From Polaribacter sp. IC066 (GTDB lineage Bacteria; Bacteroidota; Bacteroidia; Flavobacteriales; Flavobacteriaceae), in assembly GCF_007997085.1 (NCBI RefSeq), contig NZ_VORR01000023.1:1-62623 (forward strand): a stretch of 62,623 nt of DNA. The letters are read 5' to 3'. The notes below the pieces were generated by a model. That model had not been told where the DNA came from and made no database searches. It was given only the letters and a program-made list of their open reading frames with translations. Position 1 is the stretch's first letter. Every line of letters begins with the position of its first letter. A program made the position numbers and the translations under genes. Positions 19,334-26,198 of the stretch are shown here, in pieces.

Positions 19334-19366
19334 AAAAAGATGTCAACTATTGTATGGCATCTTTTT
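19334..19366. terminator. Hairpin terminator after the TGA-rich lipoprotein frame
   Basis: AAAAAGATG (19334-19342) pairs with CATCTTTTT (19358-19366). It lies about 65 bases beyond the TAA at 19432 on the minus strand and could terminate that transcript. The rest of 19076-19431 is AT-rich, with one GCCCC-TTAAT-GGGGC hairpin at 19261-19275 and no gene. Confidence 0.5.
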
Positions 19367-19431
19367 AATTATTCTTTTTCACGGCAATACAATATAGATT
19401 TAAGTATGTTTAAGTCGTAAAAGATATATGT

Positions 19432-19965
19432 TTACTCTACTTCTATTTGATCAGTTACCTTGTAGGGCACTGATGCAGTAGGGTAATATCTATTTGTAAT
19501 AAGAAATATTTCTAGTATCTTCTTTGTTTGAACAGAATAGGTATTGTTACAGTGAAAAGTAATATATCTTTTGTGTAGAAGTCTGTCATTTATATTGTCT
19601 GAATCTTGGTTATATTCAAAAGAGTATCGAGCGTAATCTATTTTTTGTCATTGACCACTGCCTGTAAGTACCCCCTCACAAGAATCTACGAAAGTACCAT
19701 CTTCGTTAAATTTAAGAGTAATCATTGGGTTATCTCTAATAAATTTCAACCATTTTTCTATCATCGTTCATTCTGTTTCTGTCCACTCGTCTAGTGTAGG
19801 TTCTCATTTTTCGTTTGTATATATTTCTCATTCTCCGATAACTTTGTCAGGTTGTAGACCAACTAATTCGTTTTCTTCACAACTAATAAAACTAAATGTT
19901 AAGGCAACTAACAATAATAACAATAATAATAACAATAATTTCATAAGAGTTCTAGACTTAAGCAT
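19432..19965 (-). pseudogene. Lipocalin-like lipoprotein frame with four in-frame TGA codons (candidate TGA-as-Trp gene)
   Basis: Reading the minus strand from ATG 19965 (or ATG 19944) to TAA 19432 gives one continuous frame of 178 (171) codons interrupted only by TGA, at 19828-19830, 19804-19806, 19768-19770 and 19648-19650; no TAA, TAG or frameshift occurs. The N-terminus is a Leu-rich signal with Cys in SFISCEENE, a Bacteroidota-style lipobox with acidic residues after it. The first TGA (VIGE-TGA-EIY) and the fourth (TGSGQ-TGA-QKIDY, after KFNEDGTFVDS) fall where lipocalin-like lipoproteins usually have Trp. Two TGG codons occur in the same frame. A TATATTTG element and an A-rich leader precede it. 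Under the standard code it is broken; see findings. Confidence 0.6.
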
Positions 19966-20160
19966 TTTGTTTTCTTTGTCCAAATATACTTCACAAATTC
20001 AATCGAATATAGATAATCTCTCTGAAGAGGAGAAAATAGCCTTGTAAAGGAAAAATCCATCTGAAAAAATCGTCTATTTTCAGGATTTATATAGATTTAA
20101 GTGTTTTTCGTGATTATTCAGTTCTCTAATAGTTCGCAGATAAATTAGTACATAAATAGC

Positions 20161-20721
20161 TTAATTACAGATTTTACAATCTGCTTTCTCTTGAATTTCG
20201 CCCACCAAATTTCCTTTTTTATTGAGCACAAAACCACAGCAATCTATAAAACCTTGAGCAATTAATTTCCTGGCTCTTTGTATTTGAGACTTTGTAGTCG
20301 ATAAACTTTGATGTAATTGATCTGCAACTTCTTGCTGTTTTAATCCTTTAATATCTGATAAAAACAAGGGTTTTCTGTATTTTATGGGCAAGTTTTTTAA
20401 AATCTGCTTTAAACAATCTTCTTCGGTATGCGAGTTTTCTTGAACTTCAGAAGTTGTTTTGCCTACTTGAGTTTCCGTGTGCAAATCTGCGATGTTAAAA
20501 GTACTATTTTTAGATTTCCAGTAATCTAAAATTGAATTTCTAGCCACGGCAAAGCACCATGCTTTTAATTTTGTAGTATCTTTTAAAGTATGAAGTTTGG
20601 TATGAATTTTTATAAAAGTGTCTTGTAAAATATCATCTGCAATTGTGTGGTCTTTTATTTTGCTGTTGATAAATCTTTTTAAATCTTCAGAATAGGAAAT
20701 CCAAACTTGTTTTGTGTTCAT
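20161..20721 (-). CDS. ECF sigma factor with C-terminal cysteine tail (SigZ-like)
   Basis: Extracytoplasmic-function sigma-70 factor, 186 residues. Region 2 spans ~8-75 (DDILQDTFIKIH, then KAWCFAVARNSILDYW) and region 4 spans ~105-155 (LKQQEVADQLHQSLSTTKSQIQRAR). After region 4 the chain continues ~30 residues with Cys161-Cys162 and Cys182-x-x-Cys185, a tail typical of SigZ-like factors and suggestive of metal or thiol sensing. No anti-sigma gene adjoins it. The 35-residue Cys-rich peptide gene lies 130 bases upstream on the same strand. A 7-base inverted repeat, GAGGCAC/GTGCCTC, lies between the two genes. Confidence 0.9.
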   Translation of the reverse strand: MNTKQVWISYSEDLKRFINSKIKDHTIADDILQDTFIKIHTKLHTLKDTTKLKAWCFAVARNSILDYWKSKNSTFNIADLHTETQVGKTTSEVQENSHTEEDCLKQILKNLPIKYRKPLFLSDIKGLKQQEVADQLHQSLSTTKSQIQRARKLIAQGFIDCCGFVLNKKGNLVGEIQEKADCKICN

Positions 20722-20851
20722 AAGAATGTTGTGATCATTTTAAAAACTAATTAGATTTAGTTTTTTTTAAAAAATTTGATCTTTGTGAGGCACAAGGCAT
20801 GTCTGTTTATGGAACTACAAATTACTTCGTGCCTCTTAAAGAGCTTTTAAT

Positions 20852-20959
20852 TTAACAATTACAATTGCTACAAGTGCAATTTGTGCACGTGCAATTTTTA
20901 CAATCTCCGGTTTTACAACCTTGGCATGCACATGTGCATTGATTTTTATCGTTTTTCAT
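20852..20959 (-). CDS. Small cysteine-rich peptide, metallothionein-like
   Basis: A 35-codon frame from ATG 20959 to TAA 20852 that is short enough to be missed by length filters. The peptide has 11 cysteines (31%), starting MKNDKNQCTCACQGCKTG and continuing as CxxC/CxC pairs to a C-terminal CNC. There is no signal peptide, so a cytoplasmic metal- or sulfur-binding role is plausible. It lies directly upstream of a sigma factor that itself has a cysteine tail. The composition is very unlikely by chance in AT-rich non-coding DNA. No family assignment is claimed beyond metallothionein-like composition. Confidence 0.7.
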   Translation of the reverse strand: MKNDKNQCTCACQGCKTGDCKNCTCTNCTCSNCNC

Positions 20960-21018
20960 GATCATACTTTTTAATGTTCATATAATAGACTCTTAAATTT
21001 CTAAAAAGACGCATTTAA

Positions 21019-21352
21019 CTAAAAGTATTTTTGCAATTCTGTTCTAATCGGAATAGACTTTATCGGTGAAATATTTGTGCCACCGGTTTTTTCGGCAGGA
21101 ACCCAGATATATGTATATAATATAGAAGCAATAATTCTTATCAATTGCCCATAATTTCTTTGTTGTTTTTCGATTTTATACTGTAAAAAAAATATTCAAT
21201 AGTGGCTATTATGTTTCGAATGATATGTTTTTGCCTTAAAATATTAGCATTTTCAAAATGATAAAAAGAGGCTTCGAACTCATTGTTTTTCAAAGTATTT
21301 TACCCAGCTGTAATTGATGATAAAATGCTGTTTTTAAAGATTGATGGTGCAT
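21019..21352 (-). pseudogene. DUF3703 protein remnant, two frameshifts
   Basis: Three frames on the minus strand read through as one DUF3703-like protein. The first (MHHQSLKTAFYHQLQLGK, from ATG 21352) shifts to the second (NNEFEASFYHFENANILRQKH), which ends at TGA/TAA near 21167 and shifts to a third ending QLIRIIAS, VPAEKTGGTNISPIKSIPI and TAG at 21019. The VP-x3-TGG-x-N-x-S-x2-K C-terminal block is diagnostic of DUF3703. Two single-base-type disruptions make it non-functional. DUF3703 genes are often found in metal-resistance neighbourhoods, which fits the Cys-rich peptide and sigma factor beside it (association from memory, inferred). Confidence 0.6.
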
Positions 21353-21393
21353 GTTGTTTTAAAAGTAAACGAGGTTTACTTTATAAAGCTGCA

Positions 21394-21915
21394 TTATTTA
21401 GATCCTTCTCCAATAAAATGGTCAGATTTTAATTGAAATAACACATTAAACGTGGTTAAACTTCCATAGTTTCTGGTTGTATACCGCTTTAAATCAATTT
21501 TACATTGATCTTCTAGTTTTTTACTTGAATTTATTTTTTGCTCCACAACACGAATTCGATCTCGAACCATTACTATTTCATAAAAAAATGTATTCACAGG
21601 AATTTCTTTATCAGACAAATTAGCATCCGCATACCTTAAAATAAAAGTTCCTTCTTTCAATTTATCGGCAAAAGACGAAACTTCTGCAAGATCAGACCAT
21701 TTTTGAAAAATCTTTTTTAAAGACTTTTCTACTTCGTGAAAACTTTATAGTATCAACTTCAACAGTTTCTATCACCTTAAAATTGCTATCAATTTCAATA
21801 ATTTCTAAACCGTTTTTTATAAAATAATCCAGTAATGTTATCTTGTTAGATTGGTCATAACGCCTACACCAAAATCTAGAGAATCTATTCTAGATCTAAT
21901 TTCTAATAATTTCAT
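21394..21915 (-). pseudogene. Frameshifted hypothetical protein gene
   Basis: From ATG 21915 the minus strand reads MKLLEIRSRIDSLDFGVGV, hits TAA at 21838-21840, and continues in another frame as DQSNKITLLDYFIKNG, then IIEIDSNFKVIETVEVD. Near 21740 it shifts again to EVEKSLKKIFQKWSDLAEV and runs open to the stop at 21394 (last residues HFIGEGSK). All three pieces are clearly coding in character and join smoothly, so this is one gene with two frameshifts. I do not recognise the family. It lies next to the broken DUF3703 gene, and both point to decay of this island. Confidence 0.55.
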
Positions 21916-21983
21916 GTATATGTATTGTTGATTTTAGGTAACATATACCGTTTTGAAACAGAAATAAGTTTCACAAATAAAAT

Positions 21984-22430
21984 TTAGTCGAAACTGATGA
22001 GATTGATATCAAAAACAATAACATCACCCCCTTTTATAAGACTGCCAGAACCGCTGTTACCATAACCCAATCTAGCAGGTAAAATAAAAGTACCAGAACC
22101 CCCTGTTTTTAGCAGACGAACTGCTTCACCAAAGCCTGCAATAACACCTCTAATATTAAAAGTAGCATTGTCGGACTGATCAAAAACCTCACCGTTTAAA
22201 AGGTAACCTTTGTACCCGATCGTGACATTAGAATTTGATGAAGGCGAAGCGCCGTTACCATCTAAATTGATCGTATAATATAATCCTGAACTTGTTTTTT
22301 GAACGTTTAAGTTGTTTTTTTCAATGTAGGCAGCAATATCAATGTCGTTTTGTTCCGTGTAATCTATTTCGTCATCAGAACAAGAAAAGCTAATCGCTAA
22401 AATGAAGAGTAAAAGTATTTTTTTCATCAA
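21984..22430 (-). CDS. FKBP-type peptidyl-prolyl isomerase lipoprotein
   Basis: Lipid-anchored prolyl isomerase, 148 residues. The signal peptide ends in SFSCSDDEIDY, a lipobox with strongly acidic following residues typical of Bacteroidota surface export. The FKBP domain covers ~60-148 (VTIGYKGYLLNGEVFDQS, GFGEAVRLLKTGGSGTFILPARLGYG, then GDVIVFDINLISFD). It would assist folding of proteins at the outer membrane. It is monocistronic. Confidence 0.92.
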   Translation of the reverse strand: MMKKILLLFILAISFSCSDDEIDYTEQNDIDIAAYIEKNNLNVQKTSSGLYYTINLDGNGASPSSNSNVTIGYKGYLLNGEVFDQSDNATFNIRGVIAGFGEAVRLLKTGGSGTFILPARLGYGNSGSGSLIKGGDVIVFDINLISFD

Positions 22431-22845
22431 TTAAATTATTTCTACAAAGATAAATAATTATAAAATTAATGTGAAATCTTAATCGCTTTTTTCTTAAATT
22501 TAAGCTTGTTTTTCTAATAGGGTTACTTTGCTGTGCTTCTAAAGTAGCATTAGTAGAAATAACTTTAGGCAAAAAAATTTCTTTAGGTATTGGTGTTTTT
22601 TGGCTGATAAGATTGGTGTTCCAGCTTTTCGTATATTCCCCAAAACTAAAGAAAGGGAAGAAGTTTGAAACATTAATGCATACAGTGTTTACCATCTTTT
22701 GGACTTATATAAGTGCTGTATTTTTGAAAATATTTTTTGTTTGATAGGATGCAAATATTTTAAAAAAATTAACAGAAAAAGGTTTTATTTTCTTGCTTAA
22801 ATAATTTCTATGAATTCACTAGTTTTACACACAAGCTTTATTTTT
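22431..22845. other. Intergenic region, no supported gene
   Basis: About 415 bases between the divergent FKBP and lipoprotein genes. A minus-strand open frame from 22695 runs 101 codons into the FKBP gene, but it has no recognisable motif and most of its length is in the promoter region, so I do not call it. Both flanking promoters should lie here. Confidence 0.4.
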
Positions 22846-23481
22846 ATGAAAAGAAATATTTTATTGCTAATCGCTGTTTTTTGTCTTTTAAGTTTTACTT
22901 CTTGCATAGTTTCTAAACAGTACGTGCAATACATATCTAGCAAAGAAGAAATTATAGAACCGCAAACAAAAAACGTACTCGTTTTTGCTACCGAAAATGT
23001 TAGAGTAAATGAATTTAGTAAAACGTTCCAGAAAAACTTTACAGATAAAAAGGAGTTTACAGCAAGTTATTTAAACGACTTTTTACAGGAGGCAAAAAGC
23101 AGCGACCTTTTTTCTAATGTTTCAGTAGATGTTCTAAATTCAACATATTCTTCCTTGAATACAGAATACGTGGATTACGTTATTCATTTTTCAAATTTTG
23201 AAATTTCTAATAGAATAGAATTTCAGCAAACTGGCGGAATGGGAATGAATGGTATGGGAGGAATGCAAAGCTCAACCTCTATAGAATATTGTGTTATTAG
23301 TGTGAAGGTAGAGATTTATGATACCATAAATAATAAAGAAATTTTAGATTTTGTGGTAATTGGTGAAGAAGCTGTTTTCTTATTTAACTTTACAAAAACT
23401 TTACAAAAAGCAAAGGAAAGATCTATTACACATATTATTAATTATTTGAAATCTGGCAAAACCCAATATGAAAAATATTAG
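22846..23481 (+). CDS. Hypothetical lipoprotein with Gly/Met-rich segment
   Basis: A 211-residue putative lipoprotein. I chose the ATG at 22846 (MKRNILLLIAVFCLLSFTSC) because it gives a proper lipoprotein signal with Cys20; the upstream ATG at 22810 only adds a poor leader. The middle has a Gly/Met-rich stretch (GGMGMNGMGGMQSS), a feature also seen in the DUF4136 lipoprotein at 31.9 kb, followed by beta-type sequence. The family is not recognised. It is followed by a clear terminator. Confidence 0.75.
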   Translation: MKRNILLLIAVFCLLSFTSCIVSKQYVQYISSKEEIIEPQTKNVLVFATENVRVNEFSKTFQKNFTDKKEFTASYLNDFLQEAKSSDLFSNVSVDVLNSTYSSLNTEYVDYVIHFSNFEISNRIEFQQTGGMGMNGMGGMQSSTSIEYCVISVKVEIYDTINNKEILDFVVIGEEAVFLFNFTKTLQKAKERSITHIINYLKSGKTQYEKY

Positions 23482-23500
23482 TTTTTTGAATTTATATAGT

Positions 23501-23533
23501 AAAAAATCCGCGCCAATTGGTACGGATTTTTTT
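23501..23533. terminator. Bidirectional terminator
   Basis: AAAAAATCCG and CGGATTTTTTT pair around a short loop between the lipoprotein gene (+) and the convergent membrane-protein gene (-). Confidence 0.75.
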
Positions 23534-23552
23534 AAATTAAATTTTTAAATGG

Positions 23553-24158
23553 TTATTCCATATTTTTTAAATCAGAAATTATACTATTCAAATCCTTTAA
23601 ATGTTTGCGATACAACGTATGGTTTGTTATTTTATAAATAGAGATTCCTACAAGAGAAATAATTGTTGCCAAGGCGATAATGATGAGTACGATGTTTAAG
23701 AATGAATAGTTATTTATGAAAGTAGCATATTTGCTAGAGCTTCTAAAATACAGCCACAATCCTGTAATAAGGATAATTGGCAAACCAAATCCTAATAAGT
23801 TAAAAGTAGCTGTAATAATTTTATCTATTGCTTTTTTGTAAGCAATTAAATAATCATAATTACTAGAAGTTATTTTGATGTTTTCTAAAGTAGATAATAG
23901 TTTTCTATTAAAGAAGAACAATCCTATTATCAGCATCATTCCATAAAAACCTAGTAAGATATGGCCAGCAATGCCAAAGGCCACGGCAAAAAGAATGGCA
24001 ATGGGTAGTAAACTTTTATTATCCGTTTGAGATGTTTTTTTGATCTTATTAATCAATAATTTTGATTTTTGATTGTACAGATTCATTATTTTTGGTGATG
24101 ATAATTCGTTTGAATTCTCAAATCCTTTTGTCCAAATGTCGTTAATTGATTTTTCCAT
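23553..24158 (-). CDS. Membrane protein co-transcribed with an ECF sigma factor
   Basis: A 201-residue protein with a ~50-residue soluble N-terminus and four predicted helices (around residues 52-70, 72-85, 115-135 and 150-172), ending in a charged cytoplasmic tail. It overlaps the sigma gene upstream by 17 bases, so the two are translationally linked. That context suggests an anti-sigma or sigma-modulating role, but no ZAS or FecR domain is visible, so the function is inferred from position only. Confidence 0.75.
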   Translation of the reverse strand: MEKSINDIWTKGFENSNELSSPKIMNLYNQKSKLLINKIKKTSQTDNKSLLPIAILFAVAFGIAGHILLGFYGMMLIIGLFFFNRKLLSTLENIKITSSNYDYLIAYKKAIDKIITATFNLLGFGLPIILITGLWLYFRSSSKYATFINNYSFLNIVLIIIALATIISLVGISIYKITNHTLYRKHLKDLNSIISDLKNME

Positions 24159-24624
24159 CTAATAAAATTTTAAGTTGTTTTTTAATTCTGTTAATTTTTA
24201 CGGCGACATTGTTGGGTGTTAATCCAGTAATCAAGCCGATTTCTTTATGCGGATTCTCTTCTAGATGCAACAAAATAATTGCTTTGTCTAATTCCGATAA
24301 TTTTTTGATGGCATCATATAATAAATTCAAATTCTCATTTTCAAAAGCGTCGTTTTTAGTAATTTCTTCGGATGTAAATTCTTTAGAATACCCTTTTTTC
24401 TTGCTTTTTTTTGTTAAAGTCAAGCAAACATTTAGCGTAATTCTATAGATCCAAGTAGACCATTTAGATTTTTCTTGAAAAGCATTTCTACTTTTCCAAA
24501 TTTGTAAACACACTTCTTGAAAATAATCTTCAAAATTCTCTTGAGAATCTGTATACGCTCTGCAAATTTTGATAATAATACCCGCATGAGGTAAAATTGA
24601 TGTTGTATAAAAATCGTTACTCAC
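24142..24624 (-). CDS. ECF-type RNA polymerase sigma factor
   Basis: A 160-residue ECF sigma factor. Region 2 is around residues 10-75 (NFEDYFQEVCLQIWKS, then WSTWIYRITLNVCLTL) and region 4 is around 95-150 (LSELDKAIILLHLEENPHKEIGLITGLTPNNVAVKINRIKKQL, given here only as location). It is the first gene of an operon with a four-helix membrane protein, the usual arrangement for a membrane-controlled sigma factor. Target promoters are unknown. Confidence 0.9.
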   Translation of the reverse strand: MSNDFYTTSILPHAGIIIKICRAYTDSQENFEDYFQEVCLQIWKSRNAFQEKSKWSTWIYRITLNVCLTLTKKSKKKGYSKEFTSEEITKNDAFENENLNLLYDAIKKLSELDKAIILLHLEENPHKEIGLITGLTPNNVAVKINRIKKQLKILLDGKIN

Positions 24625-25204
24625 AATATTGTTTTCTTAATTAGTATTTGATTTTTTAAATATATTACAGAAAATTTTATTTTTTTTAGTGAAACTCAAT
24701 TTTAAGGAATAACAAAGCTATGAAATTAAAATTGTGAGTTGAACTAATTTCGGTTTGTGCTGAACTGGTTTCAGTATCTATTAAATTCGCATCAATAGAA
24801 GTTTACTTTTTAAAGAACCAATTTTGCTAAAGGACATCATCAGTTCCGTGTGTTAGATGACAGATTTCTACTACCGAAGTTTCAGAATATAGCAATCACA
24901 ATCTAAAGCCGACATACGATAATTTTAGTAAGAATTCAAAAGATATGAAGCGGCTGCCTGTCCTGCAGCCGTTTTGCGGTCTGGACACGATAGCAAAATA
25001 TCTTGTAGAATTCAATAAAATTATCAGAAGTCTAGATTTTTGTTTCTTGGAATTTATCTTGAGCGAAGTCGAAAGGTCAATGGAAAATAAAAATGAATAA
25101 AATTGTAAGACAGCTTTAAAGTATAATTACTTCGATGTTAATAGCGGGATGGTCTATTGAATTTAGGAAAATAATTAATTGACCAATAGGAACTGAAATC
25201 AATC
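24625..25204. other. Non-coding stretch of dispersed-repeat fragments
   Basis: No gene is supported. Short pieces of common flavobacterial intergenic repeats are visible: GTGCTGAACTGGTTTCAGTA near 24756 (also at 39451), CTTGAGCGAAGTCGAAAGGT near 25060, and a CGGCTGC/GCAGCCG hairpin with a following TTTT at about 24952-24976. The stretch looks like accumulated repeat debris beside the tandem array that follows. Confidence 0.5.
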
Positions 25205-26190
25205 AAGAAGACCTCACAGGTTTTTAAAACCTGTGAGGTCTGTTATGAAGAAACCTTATTTGGAATCTATATACTAAAGGTTATAATTTAATCCAACTAT
25301 AAAGTTTTTATCATATATTTAATTGATTTTCATTTATGAATAGCGAAATTAAAAATTTACATATTTCAATTTATCAATGATATTGGGTTTTAAAGATTCT
25401 ATATTTTTGAGATTTCACAAACAGATACTGCCCAAAAGCGGCATAAGCGATTCACGCGCTTTTCACGAAAAGTGAAAAAATCAGATATTCTTATTTATCA
25501 ATGATATTGGGTTTTAACGATTCTATGTTTTCGAGATTTCACAAACAGATACCGCCCAAAAGCGGCATAAGCGATTCACACAATAATTCGAAAAGAGAAA
25601 AAATCACATATTTCAATTTATAAAGAAGACCTCACAGGTTTTTAAAACCTGTGAGGTCTGTTATGAAGAAACCTTATTTGGAATCTATATACTAAAGGTT
25701 ATAATTTAATCCAACTATAAAGTTTTTATCATATATTTAATTGATTTTCATTAATGAATAGCGAAATTAAAAATTTACATATTTCAATTTATCAATGATA
25801 TTGGGTTTTAACGATTCTATATTTTCGAGATTTCACAAACAGATACTGCCCAAATTCGGCATAAGCGATTCACACAATAATGCGAAAAGAGAAAAATCAC
25901 ATATTTCAATTTATAAAGAAGACCTCACAGGTTTTTAAAACCTGTGAGGTCTGTTATGAAGAAACCTTATTTGGAATCTATATACTAAAGGTTATAATTT
26001 AATCCAACTGTAAAGCTTTTATCATATATTTAATTGATTTTCATTTATGAATAGCGAAATTAAAATTTATATATTCCAATTTATTAATTAGATTAGGTTT
26101 TAACGATTCTATGTTTTCGAGATTTCACAAACAGATACCGCCCAAAAGCGGCATAAGCGATTCACACAATAATGCGAAAAGCATTATTGG
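25205..26190. repeat. Tandem array A-B-B-A-B-A-B with 31-bp palindromes
   Basis: Unit A (~165 bases) starts at 25205, 25623 and 25916; unit B (~125 bases) starts at 25371, 25495, 25789 and 26081. Each A holds a perfect palindrome (25210-25240, 25628-25658, 25921-25951) with 15-base arms beginning GACCTCACAGG. On the minus strand each A also ends with a coding-like tail, DKNFIVGLNYNL or DKSFTVGLNYNL plus TAG, like the C-terminus of an outer-membrane beta-barrel. B1 and B4 end in GAAAA-loop hairpins with unrelated stems. The array stops nine bases from the icmF stop codon. Confidence 0.8.
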
Positions 26191-26198
26191 TTCTCTGC

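Noticed and set aside
19432..19965. Selenocysteine as the meaning of the four TGA codons
   Set aside because: Four Sec in a short envelope lipoprotein is implausible, no hairpin follows each TGA at the bacterial SECIS position, and no Cys-homologue pattern is evident.
19606..20047. Plus-strand open frames, one with ten Asn in a row, opposite the TGA-rich lipoprotein
   Set aside because: The poly-Asn run is just the complement of the Leu-rich signal peptide codons on the minus strand; no motif or leader supports plus-strand genes.
22390..22695. Minus-strand 101-codon open frame overlapping the FKBP gene
   Set aside because: No recognisable motif, lies mostly in promoter DNA and runs into the FKBP coding region in another frame.
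25205..26190. Repeat array as a CRISPR
   Set aside because: Units are 125-165 bases, diverge from each other, and have no short identical repeats with unique spacers; no cas gene is nearby.
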